DNA from: Branchiostoma floridae
Lineage: Eukaryota; Chordata; Leptocardii; Amphioxiformes; Branchiostomatidae
Assembly (NCBI RefSeq): GCF_000003815.2
Contig: NC_049995.1
Span: 11,982,957 to 12,046,956 of the forward strand
Direction of reading: 5' to 3'
DNA: 64,000 bases
Below the pieces are notes generated by a model, which worked only from the letters and a program-made list of their open reading frames with translations, had not been told where the DNA came from and searched no databases. Below are positions 34,701 through 45,510 of this stretch, piece by piece; the stretch's first letter is position 1, and each line of letters opens with the position of its first letter. A program made the position numbers and the translations under genes.

Positions 34701-37104
34701 TATTTTTGGGCCCCGAAAAGTGTCGGAAGGTCCGCGGGTTAGGAAATTTGTGATTTCGGGCCCGAAACGGGCCATTTGGGCGATTTTGGAGAGATTTGAT
34801 TTCGGGGCCCCTGGGAGTCAGGTGAGGCAGTGAAAATTTGTCAGCGGGAGGTGTGGTCAATTTTTTTTTTCACTGGGAAAATGGTACTGCGGAATCTGAG
34901 AAGCAACAAATAAATTGGTGTGGCCTGAGTATATGATTAGTTCTGGTTGAGTTTTATATGTTCTGTTACTGCTAGTGCTACTAGTATATTTTAATGCTTT
35001 ATCGTCATGGTATTCGGTAACATATATACATCTTCCAATGTTGAAATCTACACGCCGTCTGTATTATTAAAGCATCTTTATTTCTTATCCGACAGAAAAA
35101 AAGACCAGACAGGCCCTATATTATAAAATTAGTAAGTTGTCATGAATTGAAGAAACTCATATAACTGATTGATTGGTTAATCACAACTAACTTTGTATAT
35201 CCTATATTGCAGACGCAAGGAGGTACTTTGATTTCATTAAAGAGAACGCGTCTAAGGATTGGGAGAACCTACTAGTAGCCTCTTGCCTTGGAGTCGAGTG
35301 GACAGTGATCGAGAGAATAGAAGCCGCAAACCCTGACGACAAGTCCCGCTGTATGGACATGTTAGAGCATTGGCGGCAGCGGAACGGAAAGAGAGCCACC
35401 ATGGAGGTTCTGATGCGGGCTCTGTCTATGGCAGGGCTACATGACACTCTGGACGATTTGAACTACAAATATCCAGGTAATATAGCCTGTTTTACAAATT
35501 TAAAGATTTCTGTTCCATATTCTACCGAATGCTGATTTCCTTAACTCCTAAATGCGTACGTGTGGTGAGCTGAGTCTCCAAACAAACAAAAAACTCAGAT
35601 TGGTCCATAAGACATATATTTTTTGGTATCTTTATGATCTCCAAACCATTCTGTTTTCATTGTTAACAATTAACAAAGAAACTTTTTACATCAGGAATGC
35701 AGAAGATGATTCTCTACCTATAAAATAATACAATGACAAAATACAAACGTGTTCAATGATTGAGCTTGTCTATAATAATAGAAATGACAATAGCTTTTCG
35801 ACAAGTATCGTGTCATGTTGTAAACAGCAGTAGCAGTAGTTCATGTAGTATAATAAACAATTTTTCACCTGGCGTACTTACCCAACGGGTTGTGTTTATA
35901 TTTACCTCCATGAAATATTAATGGGGGTTTTCACTATCGTTTGTGTGTCTATTAACAAGATAATTCAAGCACGGCTTGGTGAATTGGTTTACACATATTC
36001 AGGTAATATAGCCTGTTTTGTCATCACATTTCTGTTCCATCTTATGCAGAATACTGATTTCCCTAACGTACACCTCACCTGAATGTATAGGTGTCGAATC
36101 ATCGAAACATCGCCAGGCAGGTGTTGGGGCTGTGACTTGTTCATGACATTCGTACATTTTTGTACGCATCTAGTATTGCATAGTTTTTCTCGGTCCACTG
36201 CTGTATGATACAAGATGGACCCACGCATCTGCTTGGAGATTGCACTCATAATGATTGTAAATGTTAATGCTACAATGCTAACAACTAGTAAACAGGCATT
36301 TAAATTGTATGTTTCTTATTTTTTTATGTCCAAGAGAAGTACATTCCAAGGTACAACATTGCAGCTGTCAATTATAGCTGAATTATTATTGTGTTTAGTT
36401 GTATATGTCACAGTAGAGATCACGATCCAGTAGGATCGCCGATCCTCCTAGGAGAGATCGCGATCGGAGTTTCTCCTAGGAGAAATCCCGATCCCGATAA
36501 ATGTGTTTTCTCTAGAATTCACTGTTCACTTTTCAGTGGAATTTCTAATGCTTCTTTCAGTTCATTTGTTCATCTCAGTTGAAAAATTATTTATGTACTT
36601 ATTCTAATAAGTGGATTTGAAAGGATGTCAAGATTTTGTTAGATAGGTGAATTTAAAAGCTTTTCAGGTGGAAACAATCTCAGGTCTTGATGAAACACCG
36701 AAATTTTTTTATTAGTCATTTTCAAAAGTTGAAGGGTACATTTCACTGAATGGAAAGTGACATGTAAACCACTACTTGTAAGCGCCGGTTGGTGTTGCAA
36801 TACTTGTAAAGGATCTTTTTCTTCGTATTATACAGGGATAATTTTGCTTCAAGATTTAAAAAGTCCAAGTTGCTATTTTCAAACCGTTCAAATTTGAAAG
36901 CGTAAAAATACAGAACCTGTTAAAAAATTCCATTTCTGTTTTCTATCACTGTATTTACTGCATGTTTTTGTTTACTGCCACTGTATTTACTGTTTTTGTT
37001 TACTGTTTACAGGAGAGGAAGCACCGGGGCAACCACCAATAAACGGCCTGGCAAGGACCCTGCCCCTATCGGACTTGGTGTGGACTAAGACCATGTTACC
37101 CTGA
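31705..37104 (+). CDS. Small death-domain protein
   Basis: Exons 31705-31717, 35096-35131, 35213-35476 and 37013-37104 join in frame to 134 residues: MAGA, a short linker (KKTRQALYYKI), one death domain (YFDFIKENASKDWENL, LGVEWTVIERIE, CMDMLEHWRQRNGKRATMEV, LMRALSMAG), and a unique tail ending WTKTMLP. It would be a DD-only adaptor or decoy. The linker and DD exons closely match two exons of the ROCO gene (46864-46896 and 46989-47246), about 70% identical by eye, and both splice-site patterns are kept. Uncertainty: the 13-base first exon and the last exon rest on splice phase only, and a 100-N gap lies in the first intron. Confidence 0.65.
32753..32852. other. Assembly gap (100 N)
   Basis: Exactly 100 Ns, the usual placeholder for a gap of unknown length. 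ORFs crossing it are meaningless. It directly precedes a long palindromic element that may have hindered assembly. Confidence 0.99.
32868..33240. mobile_element. Long palindromic foldback DNA element
   Basis: The left arm starts TTCATCAGGTTAATACG and runs through CTGAATAAAGAGACTTTATT, ACACAACCATTGCTTTATT and GACGTTTCGG. The right arm is its reverse complement (CGTTGGTGAGAATAAAG, AAAGAGTCTCTTTATTC). The inner parts are also mirrored (GCAGGACAGGTGTCGCTGC against GCAGCGACGCCTGTCCTGC). It has no ORF. Partial relatives are at 23.2 kb and possibly 19.2 kb. Confidence 0.85.
33345..33372. repeat. Short GC-rich palindrome
   Basis: ATCTTGTCGGGC, TTGC and GCCCGGCAAGAT form a 12-bp stem with one weak pair, in otherwise AT-rich DNA. 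It may be the end of an unidentified repeat, since CCCGGCAAGATA recurs at 34551-34562. Confidence 0.6.
33932..34006 (+). repeat. tRNA-like relic
   Basis: TTAGCTCAGTGGTAAAG and CGGGTTCGATTCCCGG are good A- and B-box matches with a perfect T-stem, but the acceptor and anticodon stems do not pair. It is a tRNA pseudogene or a SINE head and not a working tRNA. Confidence 0.55.
35798..35990 (+). repeat. Intronic block duplicated at 45321-45510
   Basis: TCGACAAGTATCGTGTCATG through CACGGCTTGGTGAATTGG is nearly identical to 45321-45510, and a weaker copy is at about 47560-47660. All three lie downstream of a DD exon or where one may once have been, so they mark segmental duplications inside the immune island. 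Confidence 0.9.
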
Positions 37105-37876
37105 CATCCCTCAAAAGGAATTTGGACTTCTATCTTTGAATGGAATTTAAAAAAAGACGCTACTAGCTATAGATCTACGAACTTGGACTTCTAAAAGTCG
37201 GCGGTACTCTATGAGGACGAAACCGCCGGCTTGGACTACAATCAATTGAAAAACAAAAAAACTGAAAGCAAGCTAACTTTTTAAAATTAAGATTTTAAGT
37301 TATTTTGACGCATTCACTGGCAAGCGCATATGTGTAACCCCCCATGCTTATACCCTTCGACGTAAACATGGCATAGAAAAAAGATTTGCTTAATTGTGCA
37401 CAACTTATTAACAATCCTAGCGAACAGAACGGATTTCTGTAGAAGCATATATGGGTATAGGTGGTAGTGAGTGTAATGACTGTAAGCACCTCCCCTATTT
37501 ACATCTTATCTCCTTGGATTTTGGTTTGACGGTAGATACACGAACATCAGTGGTAAGTAAGCTCAAACGGAATATAGAAATTGTTTCTCGACGCCGCGGC
37601 CGTGTAGGGCAATTTTTTCCTTTCTCATACTAGTATCTTGCCTCTGTCGTCTCTTTCTTCAGCTTTTCTGTGATTGGCTAAAAAATGGAGTGTAGGTGAT
37701 CGGGAACGGATCCGGAGTCGCGAGACTTCGGTGCGGTGCAGAAGGCTTTGAATTTAAAACTAATGAATGCTTAACACATGATTATTCTCTAAGTAGTAGA
37801 AATAGCAGGAACAAATAAAATTGCAGGAAAGATATCTTGTGTGCAAGTCTTCTTATTGTGTTTTTTATATAAACCA

Positions 37877-38050
37877 ACTCCAAGCAGAGGTTAGGCTCCC
37901 GGCTGTTTTGGGGTGTTTTTTAGCCGTTTTTATCAGGCTTTCTATTTTGTACTGTTTGTTAATGTCTCACGGCCTCAACAAAGCGGTACAAAAAGGAAGC
38001 CTGATAAAAACGTCAAAAAGCAGTCAGGGCCTAACTTCTGCTTGGAGAGT
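37877..38050. mobile_element. MITE with ACTCCAAGCAGA termini
   Basis: ACTCCAAGCAGAGGTTAGGC, then TTTTTATCAGGCTTTC, are mirrored by AAGCCTGATAAAAACG and GGCCTAACTTCTGCTTGGAG. The arms are about 70 bp. The same CATCTGCTTGGAGA terminus appears singly at 25713 and 36226, so the family is interspersed. It has no ORF. Confidence 0.85.
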
Positions 38051-38131
38051 ACTCCAAGCAGATATGGGAAGGGCATTTTACTGACTTAATGTCACATGAG
38101 AATGATGAGGCAGTGCATCTGCTTGGAGAGT
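38051..38131. mobile_element. Second, shorter element with the same termini
   Basis: It starts ACTCCAAGCAGATATGGG and ends GCATCTGCTTGGAGAGT, directly abutting the previous element. It could be a nested remnant or a separate 81-bp deletion derivative. Confidence 0.65.
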
Positions 38132-38860
38132 AATATATTTTTAAAAAAAAAGAGTAGCCTATTAGTAGTTCTAAGACTTGTGCTCTTGGCTAGGATAACA
38201 TAAACCCAGACGATGGCACCCAGGCTAACAAAAATGCCACACCAATATGATAGTTCCAAGGCTTTTACTTGGCATATGTTGAAGTATGTTCTCGAACTAG
38301 AACACATAGTCTACCCTTCCTCAAGCCATTTGCAGTTTACAAAATTGTATTGCCAGAATACTATTTCGGTTAGGTAATTATGATTATGGACAAATTGATA
38401 GGTCTCAATACCAAGTAAAATGGTGGCTGTGACAACAAATGCAAACCAGTTATATGTTGTAAATGTGCATGCATGAATATGATATTTAGGCCCAGATTGG
38501 ATATCATTTCACATGTATATGTGTGCTATATACTTAGCAGTTAGCACATACAGCAAACAAATGACAATCCTGGACAAAACATGCTTTCATTGTACAAAAT
38601 GCTACAAGAAGATGTGAAAACAAATGTAAGTTGCACTAAGGTAGATGAAACCATGGTTGTACCCCGCTCAGTACCTTTCAAACGGTACAGGTAAAAGGTA
38701 TATTACACACTGCAAAACTCTACACAGTTTTAAGATACATGTACATGCATATAAGGTTACAAATTGTCATGTTGGTGTTAAATTAATTGCCCTATTGGAG
38801 AGTAGAAGTGGCACGTTATTTGCCACTTGATCCAAATGTTGTCCATGACGTGTTCATGCC

Positions 38861-40582
38861 TTACTGGCTGCAACCACCTGTGAACACAGAAAAGTGACAA
38901 GAAATCACTGAAACATCCAGCAAAATGAAACAAAGAAATTTTGAGAATAGAACTAGACTTGTGCAATTTGGGAGGCCCTGGGTGGTAAGATTCTATCAAA
39001 TTTGACAGAATCCCTCTCACATGTTTTGGCAGGTAAGGTGCTGCTTATCTCCATTTGTATTGCCCTTGGGCCACACAATTGTGCAATCATTGCAGCAGGG
39101 GTTAGTCCATTGGTAGTGGTGTGAGTTACTGGTAAGTTACATACTCTTTCTCATAAGTGCAGACTGAAAGGTAGAAAGCAGTATATACCATATCAAAGTG
39201 TTTTGTATGGCTCCTCCACATAGCTCTATCTATTTAAATCACATCATGTATCCAGATATAATGCTGCCCATACCTGTAAGTGTTTTGAGTAGAGCCGTGT
39301 CTATCTGTTCATCTGTCCCGTCCATGCCTACATGTTTGGTCCAGCAGTTTAGCCCCTGCACAAGTAGTGCTCGGATCCCAGCAGCGTGGGCTGATATCTC
39401 TGTACACACAACATCAGGGACGCCCAGGTTCCTGCAGAAAGTCACGGCCTTGTCTTTGTCCGGTTGGACCGCCTTGAAAACTTTTTCAGCTGAAGTTCGT
39501 ATGGACACTGGGCAGGGTCCTGAAAAAAAGGATACTTCAATGATCTTGACTGGTTATGAAATTGCTGTAGCTTTTTATTGAAATAAGACTTTTCTTAGTA
39601 TACTAAATGGTAAAGACTTTTAAAGAAATTGTTTTTAATGTATTTTCCTACTTGGAGCAATGTTGTGAGATTGCAACATGTGTGGCGTAATCGGCAGCAC
39701 TTTATTTGGGCTCAGGCCCAAGAGATCCTGAGTTCGAATCCTGCCGTGTCACCGATCTTGTGCCCTTGGGAAAGGCACTTTACATGACTTTCCTCACTAA
39801 AGACTCGATTGGAAAACGAGTACATGTACTAATTTCGGCTAGGGCTGTCCCTCCGATAGACGTTGAATGGAGGTGCCGTTTTTTAAGAGAGCTACACCTC
39901 GAGCACGTTAAAGAACCCACCACACTTAAGCTTATTGAAAAGAGTAGGGGTCCTTTCTGGTGTGAGTGGATCAAACCTTACAGTCTGGTCTCCTGGTTGA
40001 CATCTTGCAATGGTGATAGTCACCTGTTATATCAATCCTTCCACAAATGTGGTGAAAACTTAATTAAGGGCATATGTATAAGACTACATGCAAAAAAATA
40101 GCCTTTAGAACAGTCGCCGGCCACGGCTACCTGCTTACCCGTGTTTTTTACCAAGCTCCTATACAGCACACTCCAGTACCACTGTCCTGTTGGCTTTAGA
40201 GGCGGGGTGTCCTGCAACGCTAGCGGTACGGTACATTCCTCCAGCATCACCGATACAACGTTCTTACGTTTCTCGCTAAGTAGCCTGTTTAGAACGGCGT
40301 TTTCTATCTGAAAATTCCCCCAGTTTTCGTCCACAAATCTTGGTGTAAGTAGGCACAGTACGTTTCTGCTCAACTCCAGACTTTGTTGTAAATTGTCAAA
40401 AATGCTCTTCCCAAGAACTGCATCCCTTGTCCAGAAGAATCCACGAAATGAGAAGTTCTTCTCGACGGACTCCAAGAGTTCAAAAGCTGCATCTTGGTCA
40501 TCTTCGTGGTAAAGTAAGACGAAGTCGTACTCATAGTGACTATGCCCCGCCATACCAGTACCTCTTCCAGCGGGAGCATCTA
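38861..40582 (-). CDS. TIR-death domain protein (5' exon not found)
   Basis: Exons 40139-40582, 39274-39519 and 38861-38877 keep frame and encode a TIR domain followed by a death domain and a short tail (GGCSQ). TIR signs: YDFVLLYHEDDQDAAFELLE, the box-2-like FFWTRDAVLGKSIFDNLQQS, NVLCLLTPRFVDENWGNFQI, and a C-terminal WYWSVLYRSL helix. DD signs: AVTFCRNLGVPDVVCTEI, ALLVQGLNCW, IDTALLKTL. The first exon here starts with an acceptor (DAPAGRGTG before MAGHSHYEYD), so either MAGH at 40553 is the start or an upstream exon exists. The gene is head-to-head with the plus-strand TIR-DD gene at 41.65 kb and has the same domain order and the same phase-1 junction, so the two probably arose by inverted duplication. 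Confidence 0.75.
39675..39965 (+). mobile_element. tRNA-derived SINE, plus orientation
   Basis: A tRNA-like head (TGGCGTAATCGGCAGCA, GAGTTCGAATCCTGCC) is followed by CACCGATCTTGTGCCCTTGG, GGCACTTTACATGACTTTCC and a 3' body with GAGCACGTTAAAGAACCCAC and AAAGAGTAGGGGT. It lies in the intron between the TIR and DD exons. It is the most complete copy of the family in the window. Confidence 0.85.
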
Positions 40583-41650
40583 CTAAAAGTAGGGGTGGTT
40601 TGATTTATTAGATAAAGTTATTAGTACTTTGTCTTTGCACTTTGATATAATATGATGCTATTTCAATAGTATAGAATGAATTATTACCATATAAAATTAT
40701 ATATATAATCAAATATTTGTTAAATTGTTGACTATAGTCAGAAAATGTGAAAAAGTCCCCCTTTGGAATGGCCAAGTCTTACCCATGGTGCACTGCCAAA
40801 AGTGAAACTCAAGAAACTTCCGGGTTGCAGGGTTGTACGGGCAACAGGTGGGGAAAAGTTAAGAATGCCCTTAGCCTTAATTCCTGAATCACGGTCAACG
40901 AATTTTGAGCAGGGTAAGGCTAAACAGATCTATTCTATCACCCAGTTCACGCATTCCCTCCACCATCATTTGTTATTGAAATATTTTGATTATAAAGCCA
41001 AGGGTTCAATACCCCGGACGGCATGGTACCCGTCTATTTTTGGATGTGAGTCACAAAAATTTCCCCTCCTTTGAACAGGTCTCAGTTGCAAAGAGCTCTT
41101 CATTACCGACTACATGACGCAGATTTGGTTTATATACCAGGTACTAGTTGGGTGTCTGCATGTTTTTTATTCATTTATTAGTCCTCACGTAGTTGTGGGC
41201 AAGATTGTGGGCAAGATTTAAAGCAAAAGAAGCCTTGCAGCGACAGTCGTCGCGTCCAGAGACGTCGACCATTATTTGTACAATAACATGGTGCTGTACC
41301 AAAATCTCCAGGAATTTTTTCAACGCCTTTTCTTCATTAGAATGAACCTTGGTAATGTGCAATGGCCTTACAGACATGTAATATTATGTCGGGAATTGAA
41401 CAGCAAAAGTGCCAGGAAGTTTATAATGCCCAATTGTCTCCATTGAGTGAAGGTTGTCATGCCCTGATCGATGAAAGCCTCCTTTATTCCTCCAACGAAG
41501 TAGCCCAGTTTAGTATCTAGTACTTCGACTGGAATCCTGAGGAAGAATACAGTTGGACGGTTGATAATCTGATACCCTGCATTGATTTGTATTGGGTCAA
41601 AGTTTTAAACGTTGCAACACAACTTTGTGTTTTACAGGAATGAGACAGTG
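40583..41650. promoter_or_regulatory. Space between the divergent TIR-DD genes
   Basis: About 1.1 kb lies between two TIR exons on opposite strands and should hold their promoters and any 5' exons. An acceptor-like TTTTACAG/G at 41638 suggests an upstream untranslated exon for the plus gene. On the minus strand 41171-41377 is an open 67-codon frame (KVHSNEEKALKKFLEILVQH) that could be a 5' exon, but I cannot support it further. Confidence 0.35.
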
Positions 41651-44600
41651 ATGTCGGATGTGGAAGAGGACATTGATCCCAACGGAAATTTTGCATATGA
41701 CGTAGCAGTATGTTATGAAGATGACAATGACGATGAAGAAAAGACAGAAATTCAAGGCGTCGTTGACAAACTAGAACAGGATGACTGGGGATTCCTGGTC
41801 TATGACTCTCACAGGGATGGGGAGGGATCACAAGTGAAACGACTCGAGAAGTCTGTAGATGACTGTCGCCATTTAATTGTCTTCCTTTCACTCAAATTGC
41901 TGGAGGCTATCAAGAGGAACGAAGAAGCTCCCGCAGTAACCAACTTCGAAACATTCCTATGCAACATCCTGCATAACCGAGACACTCGACTAAAAAGAAA
42001 GTTGATTGTCGTAAGGTTGGGAACGGAATGTCAAGACTGCAACATCCCCACCATCTTGAAAAATTGCAGGATCTTGAACATCCGAGAGAAAGGATTCTAC
42101 AGGCAGCTTTACAAAGCTGTAAGCAAACTGCCAGGTATCAAAGTGTAAATATTATTATTGTTATTGGGTGGGCCAACTGTTCTCTCTTTGCAGCCACCAC
42201 TTGGTGAAGAGTTGAAGGCTAAACCGGAAGGGTCACTCTGTCTCTGGAACTTTGTTAGGATCAAAAAAGGTGTTCTGATTTAATGATAGCACGAGAAGTG
42301 GATGGTACATGTGCCACCAGACCAGAGTAGACAGGGTGTTTCACAGCACAGTCTAGATCTTTCACAAGTCATACATTTTACAAGTTGAATGGTAAAATGA
42401 CAGACAAACAAAGAAAAGTCTTGACTGAGACAGATAACACAAGTCTAGAGTAATTTTTAAATACATTATACTCATTCCTGTACTAGACCAACATCCAAGC
42501 ATGTGAATGGGAATATAATGACATATGATCTTTTCAGGTGCACAGACCATAGAAGAAATCCAAATTCGGAGGAAGGTTGACCAGATGGCCAGGGGAGGAT
42601 GTTGCACTGAGGCCGTCCTCATGAAAGTAGCCAAAGAACTAGGGATACCACAAGATGTGTTATGCAGCATCATGCAAGAATTTGGGGGATATAGAGCTCA
42701 GCTGGTGGAGGTAAGATGAAATACTGTAAATGCAGAAATGTTCGCGGTAGTTATATGTTCGCATTTTTTGCAGAGGCCACTTCACCACGAACTTTAAACC
42801 ACCACGAACATTTTTCCATTATGTCACTGGAAATTGACATGACATCATGACATTGCAATCTATGGCACTACCACGAACATAAAACTACCGCGAACACTCA
42901 ATTTTCCCACTAGCGCAAATTTAGTAAATCCCAGTAAACTTAAATGCATTTACAGTAAAGTATTTTCTACATAATGGTGTCAGGTTTCCAATACCTCTAC
43001 ACTTCTCTTTGAATACACATAATTAATTCCACTGGTTAACGTATGATTAATGGTAATATATTGATCACATTAACCCATTCAGGTGCTGGTGGTTTGGCGA
43101 GTCCACCGTGGCCCAGAGGCTACCCTAGTTGTCGCAGATGATGCCATTAGGAAGGCCACCAACACAACACCTCAGCAAGTGGAGGCTGGTCCGCAAAGCC
43201 TGGGTAAGAGTGGAGTTTTATCATGGACTAGATTCCTTACAGTTGGTATCCTTTTCATGTGATAAACTAATCACCTCCATACTTTGTGAAAAGAAAATCC
43301 TCCAGTTATTATAATATATATATAGTAAAAAAAAAAATTGTGATGAAGTGAACAGATAACAGTAATTACTCTCATAATTCTGCTGGGATTCTTAAGACCA
43401 CCAGGTTTTAAAAAAAAGCAGCATTATCAAGATGTCTTGAACACCTCAATATTTGAAGTGTACTTTGGGGATTGTTATTACACCAGTAGTAGATCTCTTA
43501 AAATTCTGTTTTCTTTTTTATATCACCAGTACGTCAAATAAATTAAGCACACTTTGACAGCATATCAAAGAAACAGAAGAGCAAGAGATGATAATCTGAT
43601 AATAGAAAGGAAAGGCAAGAGGAGTTCAATTTGTTGTAATTTGGAGCTCAGTTGTGGAAGATGTAGCAGCATGAAAAAGGAATTACATTTTTGGACACCA
43701 CTTATCCCATTGCCCCATAATCACTATCCACATGGTATTTTTCTACCCACACGCATTTTCTCTACAGTCTCAATAGTCATTACCCTTGTTTTTTTCCAGT
43801 TGGGGCAACAGCACCTAATCGATGGATTCAGAAGCAGTGCCTCCTGTCATCACCCAACCAAACAGTAAGATTATTTTGTCTGGTCCATTTCTGTCTGCAT
43901 CGTATTCTAGAGTTAGCCTGATGTTCATTATTCTCTCCTGTCCTCTCTGCAAATTATACTTAAAGATATATATATGATGTCAAATGTTGAGACACCCTTT
44001 TGTTTTACTTCATTCGTATTTGTTAAGTCAGCGTGTTGATTATCAGAAGGGGTGAACTTCAATATTGAGCCATTGTGACCCCTTCCCTACCGACATCTCC
44101 ATTATGTCACCATGTAGTCCATGGATGAACCCCCAGTAGGAAGAAAGTTGGACTGAGTCATGTATTCACACTTGTATAGATTCATGAAAGGTAGTGACTA
44201 TATCTCTTTGTTTTCAGGTGCATTCTTTTCAGGATCTGATGTTGATGGGGCTACAAATTGTATGGAAAACCTGAACATGGCCACGCCACCTCCGACTGAT
44301 GACACAGTAGATGGTAAGGGTCAAAGGTCATCACATATGCTAAACTTAAGGTTGTGATGACTGATAAACATGATGACAGAAATCATGAGCTCCTTTTGGA
44401 CTGATTTCAATAGTGACAGAGACCTGGGCCCCTACTTGTATACTACTGTAACAGTACTTTTCCTTTATTCAAATCAGTCTCCTGCCTTGTAGGGAATTGG
44501 CCACAAACTCTGTGGGGAGGACTCGATAGAGCCCTAGACAGTGAGATTTTGTGTTTCACAAAGTACACTGACTCCATATTGTTTACAATGGAATCAGTTT

Positions 44601-45409
44601 TACACTGCACTTTGGAAGCAATATAACAAGACTACTTTTTCTAACTACCTTGTCCATGGTATTGAAATATAGGAGAGGTATCAGGAGTAGACAGGAAAGT
44701 TTTGGTATTATGAGCAGGAAATCTTCTGTCTGTAATCTCTTTAATTGATGAATTGATTTTTTTCCTTGTAGAAACAGTAGAAGAGGAGGAAAGACAGTTG
44801 TCTTCACTACCATCTGTGCCAACACATGCCATCGATGAGAAACAAAGTCAGTTCAATGAAATTTTCCTATTTTACTTAGAGTTAGTAGGAAGCCTTGGAT
44901 AACTTTTCAACTAGTATTAATTTTGTTCTTTAACATAGGAAAACATACACCTGCCAATATCCAAAGTCGCTCAGCCATTCCATAGGAGTAATAATAACTG
45001 GAGACATTCTTTTCCCTGCAGTGTTTCTTTGTGGCCAGAAGTAGTTGCTGGTATTAATTCATAAAATGATCATTCCTTGCTGTTAGTATCATGTATCTTT
45101 TCCATTTATCCCGGCATCTAAAACAGAATGAAAGAGTCCAGGTCAATGATACTTTAAAAAATTCTCCCTAGATCCATAGTCATGAAACTACAGTACTCCT
45201 TTTAACAAATTTCTTTGACATATCTGAGAAGAATTAATGTTGCCTAAATTTCATAACAGTTTCCTATTTGTATCTTACAGACTATTTTGTTTCATCCTTT
45301 TTCAGAGAAAACAAGAAAGATTCGACAAGTATCGTGTCATGTTGTAAACAGCAGTAGCAGTAGTTCATGTAGTACTATAAACAATTTTTCAACTGGCGTA
45401 CATACCTAA
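41651..45409 (+). CDS. TIR-death domain protein, possibly joined to the ROCO gene
   Basis: Exons 41651-42134, 42538-42710, 43083-43203, 44218-44313, 44772-44846 and perhaps 45306-45409 keep frame. Residues 1-160 are a TIR domain (FAYDVAVCYEDDNDDEE, LVYDSHRDGEGSQVKRLEKS, CRHLIVFLSLKLLEAI). The next two exons make a death domain (LMKVAKELGIPQDVLCSIMQ, RAQLVEVLVVWRVHRGPEAT, ADDAIRKA). Then comes a low-complexity acidic linker. The last exon given ends the protein at a TAA (45407-45409), but its sequence is part of a duplicated intron block, so it may be an exonised intron. The alternative is that exon 44772-44846 (phase 1) splices to 46509, which reads on in frame into the ROCO gene. The start is the first ATG of the TIR frame; an upstream 5' UTR exon is likely. 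Confidence 0.7.
42722..42957. mobile_element. MITE with TACTGTAAATGCA termini, 236 bp
   Basis: It starts TACTGTAAATGCAGAAATG and ends AAATGCATTTACAGTA. The inner halves are also mirrored (CACCACGAAC and GTTCGCGGTAG against CTACCGCGAAC). A shorter relative lies at 10988-11118. It inserted in the intron between the two DD exons of the TIR-DD gene. Confidence 0.85.
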
Positions 45410-45510
45410 CGAGTTGTGTTTATATTTACCTCCATGAAATATTAATGGAGGATTTTACTATTGTTTGTGTGTCAACAAGATAATTCAAGCACGGCTTGGT
45501 GGATTGGTTT
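45321..45510 (+). repeat. Second copy of the 35.8-kb intronic block
   Basis: This is nearly identical to 35798-35990, with the same CAGCAGTAGCAGTAGTTCAT and ACGGCTTGGTGGATTGG. If the exon at 45306 is real, most of its coding bases come from this block. Confidence 0.9.

Larger units (their letters stand above)
31718..35095. other. First intron of the small DD gene with repeats and an assembly gap
   Basis: A G-run is at about 31955-31970. YY1-like AAGATGGCGG motifs lie at 32279-32288 and 32428-32437, the N gap at 32753-32852, a foldback element follows, and then AT-rich sequence. At 34434-34463 and 34563-34590 a CTTTTTTAAAGCACTTGTT motif is repeated. I see no second gene, but a missing first exon inside the gap cannot be excluded. 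Confidence 0.5.
37105..38860. other. Intergenic with hairpin transposons
   Basis: This lies between the ends of the DD-only gene and the minus-strand TIR-DD gene, which converge. Besides the two MITEs at 37877-38131 I see only short, uninformative ORFs. Confidence 0.45.

Noticed and set aside
41171-41377. Minus-strand 68-codon ORF as a 5' exon of the TIR-DD gene
   Set aside because: It looks somewhat protein-like (NEEKALKKFLEILVQH), but no donor in the right phase and no family match could be shown.
43798-43864. Extra exon in the TIR-DD gene (TAPNRWIQKQCLLSSPNQT)
   Set aside because: It would end in phase 0 while the next exon needs phase 1. Skipping it keeps the frame.
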